Shown here one piece after another: positions 6,939-12,304 of a stretch of DNA of 12,304 nucleotides. Origin of the DNA: Clostridiales bacterium (GTDB lineage: Bacteria > Bacillota > Clostridia > Oscillospirales > Acutalibacteraceae). Position numbers and translations under genes: made by a program. The notes beneath the pieces were generated by a model. That model did not search any database and had not been told where the DNA came from. It saw only the letters and a program-made list of their open reading frames with translations. Numbering within the stretch: the stretch's first letter is position 1; every line of letters starts with the position of its first letter. Location: NCBI GenBank assembly GCA_012516295.1, contig JAAYWU010000101.1, positions 1-12,304 on the forward strand, in the 5' to 3' direction.

Positions 6939-8063
6939 ATGACACTGGAAGAAATTCGTAAGGAAATCGATCAAATAGACGAAGCCCTTCTGCCTCTTTT
7001 TCTGAAGCGGATGGAATGCGCCAAAGCGGTGGCGGCAATCAAAAAGGAAAGCGGCCAGCCGGTATTGAACGCAGAACGGGAACAGGCCATTCTGGACCGC
7101 ATCGGGAGCAGGGCGGGCGAGTTCGGCGGCGAAGCCCGGATGCTGTATGCGAATATGATGGACATGAGCCGCTCGCTGCAGCACAGTCTGCTCGGCAGCG
7201 GGCAGGAGCTGCGCGCCGCCATCCGGGACGCGGGTGAAAAGCCGGAAAAAGCGGAGAAAATCGCCTGCCTTGGTGAAATCGGCTCCTATTCCCACGAAGC
7301 GCTTCTGCAGCTTTACCCGCATGCGTTTCCGCAGTTTTACCCGGATTTCGGCGGCATTTTCGCCGCTGTGGAAAGCGGCGAAGCGGATTTGGGGCTGCTG
7401 CCGGTTGAAAATTCTTCCGCCGGCTCCGTCGGCGAGGTCTACGACCTGATTTTGCAGTACCGGTACAGCATTATCGCCGCGGCAACCCTGCTTGTGCGGC
7501 ATTGCATGGCATCTGCAAAGAAAGTGGACCCCCGCAGCATCCGCACGGTATATTCCCACCCGCAGGCGCTTTCCCAGTGCTCCGTATATATTGAAAAGAA
7601 CGACCTGCACGCCTTGCCGTGTTCCAGCACAGCCGCGGCGGCACAGATGATCGCCCAGCGGCAGGAGGCCGGGATTGCCGCGATTTGTTCCGAGCATGCG
7701 GCAAAGCAGTATAAGCTCCATATCGTGCAAAACGATATTCAGAATGCTTCCAACAACCGCACGCGGTTCATCGTAATCAGCCGCCGCCTGTACATTCCCG
7801 ACGGCGCGCAGAAAATCAGCCTTTGCTTTTCCCTTCCGCACAAGACCGGTTCGCTTTACAGCGTATTGGCGCGTTTCGCGGCGGCGGGGCTGAATCTGAC
7901 GAAAATCGAAAGCCGCCCGATTGCGGAAAGGAATTTCGAGTACGATTTTTACCTTGATTTCACCGGAAATGTACATGAAGAGCGCACGTTGAACCTTCTC
8001 TGCGCGCTGAATGACGAGCTTCCGCGCTTCTCTTTCTTAGGGAATTATACGGAAAATGAATGA
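6939..8063 (+). CDS. pheA: Bifunctional chorismate mutase / prephenate dehydratase (P-protein)
   Basis: It rearranges chorismate to prephenate and then dehydrates and decarboxylates it to phenylpyruvate, the phenylalanine branch. The product is 374 residues in three parts. An AroQ-type helical chorismate mutase is at 1-85 (EIRKEIDQIDEALLPLF, K35-K36, REQAILDRI). Prephenate dehydratase is at about 107-283 (GSYSHEA 115-121, PVENS 155-159, SHPQALSQC 206-214, NNRTRF 272-277 with the catalytic TRF). A C-terminal ACT domain is at about 293-367 (GSLYSVLARF, ESRPI 324-328), expected to bind phenylalanine for feedback inhibition. ATG has GAGG eight bases upstream, 15 bases after aroC. It also supplies prephenate to TyrA, so with tyrA broken all prephenate would go to phenylalanine (inference). 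It is the last gene of the operon. Confidence 0.96.
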   Translation: MTLEEIRKEIDQIDEALLPLFLKRMECAKAVAAIKKESGQPVLNAEREQAILDRIGSRAGEFGGEARMLYANMMDMSRSLQHSLLGSGQELRAAIRDAGEKPEKAEKIACLGEIGSYSHEALLQLYPHAFPQFYPDFGGIFAAVESGEADLGLLPVENSSAGSVGEVYDLILQYRYSIIAAATLLVRHCMASAKKVDPRSIRTVYSHPQALSQCSVYIEKNDLHALPCSSTAAAAQMIAQRQEAGIAAICSEHAAKQYKLHIVQNDIQNASNNRTRFIVISRRLYIPDGAQKISLCFSLPHKTGSLYSVLARFAAAGLNLTKIESRPIAERNFEYDFYLDFTGNVHEERTLNLLCALNDELPRFSFLGNYTENE

Positions 8064-8065
8064 AT

Positions 8066-8100
8066 AAAAGGACCGGGCTATTTCCAAGCCGGGTCCTTTT
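8066..8100 (+). terminator. Intrinsic terminator ending the aro operon, probably bidirectional
   Basis: AAAAGGACC (8066-8074) pairs with GGTCCTTTT (8092-8100), followed after one G-G mismatch by GGCT/AGCC (8076-8079/8087-8090) around a seven-base loop. A-run and T-run flank the stem, so it can work on both strands. It starts three bases after the pheA stop and overlaps the 3' end of the small minus-strand gene, which it may also terminate. Confidence 0.85.
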
Positions 8101-8281
8101 CCGTTTGCCCGCCGGACACCGCCGGCAGGGCTTTTTTCTGTTTTACGCGCGATTTCCGCTTGCAGTAAGGCGGATACCGCCTGTGCTTTTCGTGGTGGGC
8201 CATACACTCGGCGCATTTTCCATGGCGTTCGCAGTGTATTTTTACGCAATTACAGGTTTCCCTTCCGTTTTCCAGAGCCAT
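8078..8281 (-). CDS. Small Cys/His-rich protein of unknown function (67 aa)
   Basis: The protein has six cysteines (C10, C12, C17, C23, C26, C40) and clustered histidines (H16, H20, H29, H30, H33) in its first 40 residues. The pattern is CxCxxxxC, then RHGKCxxC, then HHExH and YPPYCKRK. The tail is basic and probably disordered. The spacing suggests a metal-binding knuckle, most likely zinc. I recall similar short hypothetical proteins (CPRHG, CxxC, LPxC patterns) next to small XRE regulators in Clostridia, but no function is known to me. ATG 8281 has GGAG about nine bases upstream; an earlier start at 8317 is possible in the same frame. It overlaps the end of the XRE remnant by 32 bases and its stop lies in the aro operon terminator. 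Confidence 0.65.
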   Translation of the reverse strand: MALENGRETCNCVKIHCERHGKCAECMAHHEKHRRYPPYCKRKSRVKQKKALPAVSGGQTEKDPAWK

Positions 8282-8492
8282 AATCGTTTTCTCCGCTTTC
8301 TTCTTCCGGATCCGCACAATACTGAAGGATGTCCTCCACTCTGCAATTTAATATACTGCACAGATCATCGATCGTAACCGTTGAAATCGGCATGTTCCGT
8401 CTAAGACGCGACAGCGTGCTGCTGCTTATTTTATATCCGTTCCGGCGAGGATATCCACGTTCTTTCAAACGATAAAAAGGAGCCGGATTCGA
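8250..8492 (-). pseudogene. Remnant of a small XRE/Cro-type HTH regulator
   Basis: The frame reads PFYRLKERG, then YKISSSTLSRLRR (the recognition helix), then TIDDLCSILNCRVEDILQYC. This is the C-terminal three quarters of the roughly 65-residue YozG-like XRE family. There is no ATG or GTG; the only candidate start is TTG at 8468, without a ribosome binding site. In my recollection of the family, about nine residues separate the LKERG-like helix from YKIS, whereas here there are six (YPRRNG), so helix 2 is shortened. The usual N-terminal residues are absent. The frame is exactly the prmA frame and starts right after the prmA TGA. Together this suggests a deletion removed the gene's start and fused the remnant behind prmA. 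A short functional protein from TTG cannot be excluded. Confidence 0.55.
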
Positions 8493-9413
8493 TCAGTTCT
8501 TTAGCCTTGCCGCGAGGGCGACCCAGCCCTTCTCCGTTTTGCGGCGGATAACCTCGAATTTCGGCGATAGGGCGGCAAGAACGTCTTTCTCGCGGGTATC
8601 GATAATCCCGCTCATCAGATACACCGAATCCGGGTACAGGAACCGCTCGATATCCTTTGTTAAAAGAAGGATGACATCGGCGACAATATTGGCGACGACG
8701 ATATGGTACTGCCCGCTGACCTTTTCGGTCAGATCGCCGCACACGCCGGTAAAACGTTCGTGAACATGGTTAATTTCCGCATTCTGCACAGCGGTCTTTA
8801 CGGCAAGCGGGTCAATATCCACCCCGACGGCGCTTTTCGCCCCCAGGAGCAGCGCGGCGACCGAAAGGATTCCGCTTCCGCAGCCGACATCCAGCACGTC
8901 ACAGCCAGGCGTTACCGTTTCCTCCAGCAGTTCCATGCACAGGCGGGTCGTTTCGTGGGGTCCCGTGCCAAACGCGAGCCCCGGTTCCAGATTCAGCACC
9001 GTGCGATTCCCTGCCTCGTATTCCTCCTCCCATGTCGGGCGGATCAAAAGCTTTTCGCCGACCTTGATCGGCTTAAAATATTTCTTCCAGTTGTTAATCC
9101 AATCCTCCTCCGCACAGGCGGATGTATCAATCGTGTGCCGGATGCCTTCGGCGTTGTAGCGTTCGCTTAAGAACGCAATGGCTTCCGCCGGATTTTCCTC
9201 CGGGCTGATATACACATGCACCAGCGCCTTGGAGCGGTCCTTTTTCAAAAGCTCCTCGTCAATCAGGTCAATGTGGGCGATCTCCCGCACTTCTTCGTCC
9301 AGGTGGGAGTAATCTTCAATATAAATGCCATAGGGAACGACCATCTGGGCAATGTCCCCCGCTGTATCTATATTTTCCGCGTCCACGGTAATCCGAATTT
9401 CCGTCCAATCCAT
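8493..9413 (-). CDS. prmA: Ribosomal protein L11 methyltransferase
   Basis: It methylates ribosomal protein L11 at several sites using S-adenosylmethionine, in the cytosol. The product is 306 residues, normal length. An N-terminal substrate-recognition domain (about 1-100) leads to the linker EEDWINNWKKYFKP (102-115). The Rossmann methyltransferase fold follows: GTGPHETT (149-156), LDVGCGSG (174-181, SAM-binding), GVDIDP (197-202) and ANIVADV (241-247). ATG 9413 has GGAGG seven bases upstream. It is divergent from the flippase gene and heads a short minus-strand unit with the XRE remnant and the Cys/His-rich gene. Confidence 0.95.
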   Translation of the reverse strand: MDWTEIRITVDAENIDTAGDIAQMVVPYGIYIEDYSHLDEEVREIAHIDLIDEELLKKDRSKALVHVYISPEENPAEAIAFLSERYNAEGIRHTIDTSACAEEDWINNWKKYFKPIKVGEKLLIRPTWEEEYEAGNRTVLNLEPGLAFGTGPHETTRLCMELLEETVTPGCDVLDVGCGSGILSVAALLLGAKSAVGVDIDPLAVKTAVQNAEINHVHERFTGVCGDLTEKVSGQYHIVVANIVADVILLLTKDIERFLYPDSVYLMSGIIDTREKDVLAALSPKFEVIRRKTEKGWVALAARLKN

Positions 9414-9510
9414 ATGTTTCCTCCAAAAATCACTCTTAATGCAATTTCGTCCTCCCCCTCGGCGGGCGGTGGGAACAGCTTACTTTCCGATTTTGAAATT
9501 GCTGTATTTT

Positions 9511-9519
9511 ATTATACAC
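9511..9519 (-). promoter_or_regulatory. Possible -10 element for prmA
   Basis: On the minus strand TATAAT (9516-9511) lies about 100 bases upstream of the prmA start. The expected -35 position (TATAAC, 9539-9534) does not match consensus, so this is weak. Nothing else in the 188-base gap 9414-9601 stands out apart from the inverted repeat at 9566-9604. Confidence 0.3.
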
Positions 9520-9565
9520 TGTATTAAATAAAAGTTATAGACTTATTTTGCCCTTCGCGCGAATA

Positions 9566-9604
9566 CATTTGATTAACAAAGAAAATAAAGGTGTTAATCA
9601 AATG
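9566..9604 (+). repeat. Perfect 13-bp inverted repeat covering the flippase start codon
   Basis: CATTTGATTAACA (9566-9578) is the exact reverse complement of TGTTAATCAAATG (9592-9604), with a 13-base A-rich spacer. The 3' arm ends with the ATG of the flippase gene, and most of its ribosome binding site (AAAGGTG, 9588-9593) falls in the loop. As RNA it would be a hairpin that pairs the start codon; as DNA it would be a two-fold-symmetric operator. There is no T-run, so it is not a terminator. Confidence 0.8.
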
Positions 9605-10975
9605 AAAAAGCGTGTATTTTACATAAACGCCGCCATTCTGACCTTCAGCTCCGTTCTGCTCCGCCTGAGCAATATCTGGTTCCGGATGTTTATCTGCTCG
9701 AAAATCGGGGCGGCGGGCATGGGGCTGTACCAGCTTATTCTGTCCGTTTTCTTTCTCGGAATCACCCTGTGCACCTCGGGAATGGGGCTGGCTGTTACCC
9801 GCCTGGTTTCCGAAGGGCGCGGAACAAGGAGTTCCGTGCGGCAATGCACATTCTGCGCGCTGGCACTAAGTTTACTGGGAGCGTCGGCGCTGTTCTTCGG
9901 CGCGGATTTCATCGCGCTCCGGTTTATCGGGAACGCATCGGCGGCCATGCCGCTGAAGCTTTTGGCGCCGGGCCTGCCCTTTATCGCCATCTGCTCCTGC
10001 CTGAAAGGCTATTTCCTTGCGATACGGAATACGGTTGTTCCCGTATGCAGTGATTTTCTGGAACAGTTTGTGACGATCGGCGCTTCCCTGCTGCTGCTTT
10101 TTTCCATGAGCAACGCGCTGGATGCGCTGATGCTCGGTTCCACCATCGGCGAAGTGTTCGACTGCGCCTTTATGATCGGGCTTTATCATCTGTATGCCAA
10201 CCGAAACAAGCTTTCCAAAGCAAAAAGCAGCGGTGTTTTCCAGAGCATCCTCCATATCGCCGGACCGATTCTATTCGGTTCCTTTTTCCGAAATCTATTA
10301 AGCAGCACCGAAAATATGCTGATCCCGAAAGGGCTGAAAAAATACGGCGCCGGCGACAGCGGCGCGTTGGCGCAGTACGGCGTGATACAGGGGATGGTCA
10401 TGCCGATTCTTTTCTTCCCCTACTCCTTTTTAACATCCCTGTCCATGCTGCTCATTCCGGAAATGGCGGAAGCCAACGCCGGCGGAAAGCAGAAGGCCAT
10501 CCAAAGGGTTGTGGAAAAGGCGTGCCGCTGCACGCTCATGTTTTCATTTTTCATTTGTTCGCTGTTCATCTTTTTCGCGGACGATCTGGGCATGCTGTTT
10601 TACAAAAGCCGCGAGGTCGGGAATATCCTGCGGATTATGGCCCCGATTGTACCGCTGATGTACCTCGACAGCGTTGTGGACGGCTTGCTGAAGGGCCTTG
10701 ACCAGCAGATGTATTCCCTGAAATACAATTTCAGCGATTCCATCATGCGCGTTATCCTGATTGCCGTATTTGTCCCGATGCTCGGGCTGCGCGCCTATAT
10801 CACGGTGCTGTTCCTGAGCGAAATCTACAATGCATCGCTCAGCATCAACCGCCTGCTGAAGGTGACCACGCTGGAAGTCGATATTTTGGACTGGATTGTC
10901 ACCCCGGCGGTCGGCGCAGCGCTTTTGTATTATCTTCTCCTGCTCCTCCAAAAAGTATCCTTTATTTCCATTTGA
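9602..10975 (+). CDS. SpoVB/Wzx-like polysaccharide flippase (MOP superfamily)
   Basis: The 457-residue protein is almost entirely hydrophobic, with about 12-14 predicted membrane segments. It is related to the stage V sporulation protein B and Wzx lipid-linked oligosaccharide flippases. Family-like features are the N-terminus with RLSNIWFRMFICSKIGAAGMGLYQL, a second-helix TSGMGLAVTRLVSEG, the mid-protein GPILFGSFFRNLLSSTENMLIP and PYSFLTSLSMLLIPEMAEA, and a repeat-like LKGLDQQMYSLKYN near 375-390. The likely role is to move a lipid-linked glycan precursor across the membrane; substrate and any sporulation role are not shown by the sequence. ATG 9602 was chosen because AAAGGTG lies seven to eight bases upstream; an earlier TTG at 9548 has no ribosome binding site. 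It stands alone between the divergent prmA and the promoter at its own 3' end. Confidence 0.85.
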   Translation: MKKRVFYINAAILTFSSVLLRLSNIWFRMFICSKIGAAGMGLYQLILSVFFLGITLCTSGMGLAVTRLVSEGRGTRSSVRQCTFCALALSLLGASALFFGADFIALRFIGNASAAMPLKLLAPGLPFIAICSCLKGYFLAIRNTVVPVCSDFLEQFVTIGASLLLLFSMSNALDALMLGSTIGEVFDCAFMIGLYHLYANRNKLSKAKSSGVFQSILHIAGPILFGSFFRNLLSSTENMLIPKGLKKYGAGDSGALAQYGVIQGMVMPILFFPYSFLTSLSMLLIPEMAEANAGGKQKAIQRVVEKACRCTLMFSFFICSLFIFFADDLGMLFYKSREVGNILRIMAPIVPLMYLDSVVDGLLKGLDQQMYSLKYNFSDSIMRVILIAVFVPMLGLRAYITVLFLSEIYNASLSINRLLKVTTLEVDILDWIVTPAVGAALLYYLLLLLQKVSFISI

Positions 10976-11000
10976 CAAACCTCCACAGAAAAGATACACT
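10972..11000 (+). promoter_or_regulatory. Sigma-A promoter of the CmpB-like gene
   Basis: A perfect TTGACA (10972-10977), a 17-base spacer and TACACT (10995-11000) lie about 43 bases before the ATG at 11043. The -35 box overlaps the flippase stop codon (10973-10975). Confidence 0.7.
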
Positions 11001-11042
11001 ATTAACGATTCGACATTAGTCTATTTAGGACGGAGATAGGAA

Positions 11043-11861
11043 ATGGAGAATTTCTGGATCTTATTTTTATTGTTTACCGCATACAGCTTTTTGGGCTGGC
11101 TGACTGAAAGCATCTTTTGTTCCATACCTGTCGGAAAATTCATCAACCGGGGCTTCCTCAACGGCCCATTCTGCCCGATTTACGGTGTGGGCGGTATCGC
11201 AGTAATCTATATTCTGACTCCGGTAAAAGATAACATCCTATTGCTTTACATTGCAGGGGTATTCCTTACATCCACATTGGAATACCTGACCGGGCTCGCG
11301 CTGGAGGCGATTTTCCATACGAAGTACTGGGATTATTCCGAACACCGGTATAATATCCAGGGCAGAGTCTGCTTGCAAAATTCGCTTCTGTTCGGCGTGA
11401 TGTGCGTGGTGGGAATGCTTGACGTGCACCCCCTGCTTATGCGGATGCTGCAAAAAATCCCTTCAGGCGCCCTTCCTTACATTGCTTCCTTGGTTATCCT
11501 GTATTTCTTCTGTGATACCCCGCTGACTGTGTTCTCGATTCTGCGGCTCAACGGAAAACTCAACGAAATTCAGCAGGCGATTGACGAATTCCGGGAAAAA
11601 GCCTCCGACCTTAAGGCAGAAAAATTCGAGAACATTCAGGCGGCAATCGGTTCGCTGATTGACGAGGACCGGAAAGCGTTCTATTTGAAAACCCTGAACG
11701 AGCTTTACGATAAAATGGATATACTGGAAAAAGAAATCAAATTTTTCCAGCGCCGCTTCATTGAGGCGTTTCCAACCATGAAATCGCTTCGAAACAACGA
11801 ATCCCTTCAGCGTGTGAAAGAGGCGATTCAAAATAAAACCCGAATTATAAAGCGGAAATAA
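11043..11861 (+). CDS. CmpB-family (putative ABC transporter type IV) membrane protein with coiled-coil tail
   Basis: The 272-residue protein has about five membrane segments in residues 4-165: about 4-24, 42-60, 64-88, 110-128 and 142-166. Between them are conserved-looking loops with FLGWLTESIFCS, NRGFLNGPFCPIYGVGG and EYLTGLALEAIFHTKYWDYS. This combination is typical of the family named putative ABC-transporter type IV (CmpB), whose actual function is unproven and which has no ATPase partner here. From about 168 to 245 it is highly charged and heptad-like (EFREKASDLKAEKF, KMDILEKEIKFFQRRF), so a cytoplasmic coiled coil follows the membrane part. ATG 11043 has GGAG seven bases upstream and its own promoter. 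It is monocistronic, closed by a strong terminator. Confidence 0.8.
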   Translation: MENFWILFLLFTAYSFLGWLTESIFCSIPVGKFINRGFLNGPFCPIYGVGGIAVIYILTPVKDNILLLYIAGVFLTSTLEYLTGLALEAIFHTKYWDYSEHRYNIQGRVCLQNSLLFGVMCVVGMLDVHPLLMRMLQKIPSGALPYIASLVILYFFCDTPLTVFSILRLNGKLNEIQQAIDEFREKASDLKAEKFENIQAAIGSLIDEDRKAFYLKTLNELYDKMDILEKEIKFFQRRFIEAFPTMKSLRNNESLQRVKEAIQNKTRIIKRK

Positions 11862-11862
11862 C

Positions 11863-11903
11863 AAAAGCATGCGCCCTCCGGTTAACGGAGGGCGCATGCT
11901 TTT
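11863..11903. terminator. Perfect 18-bp bidirectional terminator
   Basis: Bases 11863-11880 and 11886-11903 are exact reverse complements (core GCATGCGCCCTCCG) with the loop GTTAA. An A-run leads and a T-run follows, so it can stop transcription of the CmpB-like gene on plus and of ridA on minus. It begins two bases after one stop codon and ends ten bases before the other. Confidence 0.93.
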
Positions 11904-11913
11904 AAAGGAAGAC

Positions 11914-12288
11914 TTAATCCAAAACGGCAATCACTTCAACCTCTACCAGAGCGTTTTTGGGAAGCTGTTTTACAGCAACGCAGGAACGCGCGGGTTTTCC
12001 GGTGAAGTATTTCTCATAAACCCCGTTAAATGCGGCGAAGTCGGCCATATCCGCAAGAAAGCAGGTTGTCTTTACGGCTTTTGTAAAATCCGCACCGGCT
12101 TCTTTCAAAACCGCACCGATATTCTTCATGACCTGTTCGGTCTGGACCGTGATATCGCCCTGTGCAATTTCGCCCGTGGCCGGAATAATCGGAATCTGTC
12201 CGCTCAGAAAGAGCATTTTTCCGGAGACAATCGCCTGGGAGTAGGGCCCGATTGCGGCTGGAGCATCCTTTGTGGAAATGACTTTCAT
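11914..12288 (-). CDS. ridA: RidA family 2-iminobutanoate/2-iminopropanoate deaminase
   Basis: RidA proteins hydrolyse reactive enamine/imine intermediates released by PLP enzymes such as threonine dehydratase, protecting the cell. The product is 124 residues, normal length for this small trimeric fold. Recognisable are IGPYSQA (13-19), LSGQIP (28-33), Arg101 with Cys103 in PARSCVAV, and EVEVIA at the end with Glu116. Arg101 and Glu116 correspond to the catalytic Arg and Glu of the E. coli family members. ATG 12288 has GAGGG about eight bases upstream. Its promoter lies at or beyond the window edge. It is not part of the aromatic operon. Confidence 0.95.
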   Translation of the reverse strand: MKVISTKDAPAAIGPYSQAIVSGKMLFLSGQIPIIPATGEIAQGDITVQTEQVMKNIGAVLKEAGADFTKAVKTTCFLADMADFAAFNGVYEKYFTGKPARSCVAVKQLPKNALVEVEVIAVLD

Positions 12289-12304
12289 TTGTTTTCCCTC
12301 TTTC

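Noticed and set aside
6918..7976. 352-codon minus-strand ORF opposite pheA
   Set aside because: It is a GC-rich shadow frame of a well-supported gene, with no recognisable domain.
1..12304. CRISPR arrays, insertion sequences, tRNA or rRNA genes
   Set aside because: No direct-repeat arrays, transposase motifs, terminal inverted repeats or tRNA-like cloverleaf sequences were noticed.

Overview
This window looks like chromosomal DNA from a spore-forming-type, low-to-mid GC Clostridia, probably an Oscillospiraceae/Ruminococcaceae-like organism. The grounds are strong AGGAGG-type ribosome binding sites, a type I-beta DAHP synthase, the gene order of the aromatic cluster, a SpoVB-like flippase and a CmpB-type membrane protein. 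The taxonomic placement is inference from gene content only; no marker gene for species is present.

Layout. At 1-1235 (minus) is the N-terminal and central part of a PAS-PAS-GGDEF diguanylate cyclase, cut by the window edge. A divergent intergenic region (1236-1668) follows, with a promoter for each side. From 1395 to about 8100 (plus) runs one tightly packed aromatic amino acid operon: leader peptide, aroF, tyrA, aroB, aroA, aroC, pheA, then a hairpin terminator. Genes overlap by 4 to 20 bases or are separated by short gaps. Together they cover the first shikimate step (AroF), the second (AroB), the last two to chorismate (AroA, AroC), and the branches to tyrosine (TyrA) and phenylalanine (PheA). 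The dehydroquinase, shikimate dehydrogenase and shikimate kinase genes are not here.

The most striking element is the 270-base operon leader. It has a consensus sigma-A promoter and a 39-residue ORF with its own ribosome binding site, in which 7 of 15 consecutive residues are Phe, Tyr or Trp. A strong intrinsic terminator ends 38 bases before aroF. Hand pairing finds a 1:2, 2:3, 3:4 set of mutually exclusive stems, which is the layout of a classical ribosome-stalling attenuator answering to all three aromatic amino acids. The second striking point is an in-frame TGA at codon 31 of tyrA, which separates the NAD-binding glycine loop from the rest of an otherwise intact gene.

From 8078 to 9413 (minus) lie prmA, a decayed XRE-type regulator remnant in frame directly behind the prmA stop, and a small Cys/His-rich protein. 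On the plus strand follow a SpoVB/Wzx-like flippase (9602-10975), whose start codon sits in a perfect 13-base inverted repeat, and a CmpB-family membrane protein with a coiled-coil tail (11043-11861). A perfect 18-bp bidirectional terminator separates the latter from ridA (minus, 11914-12288).
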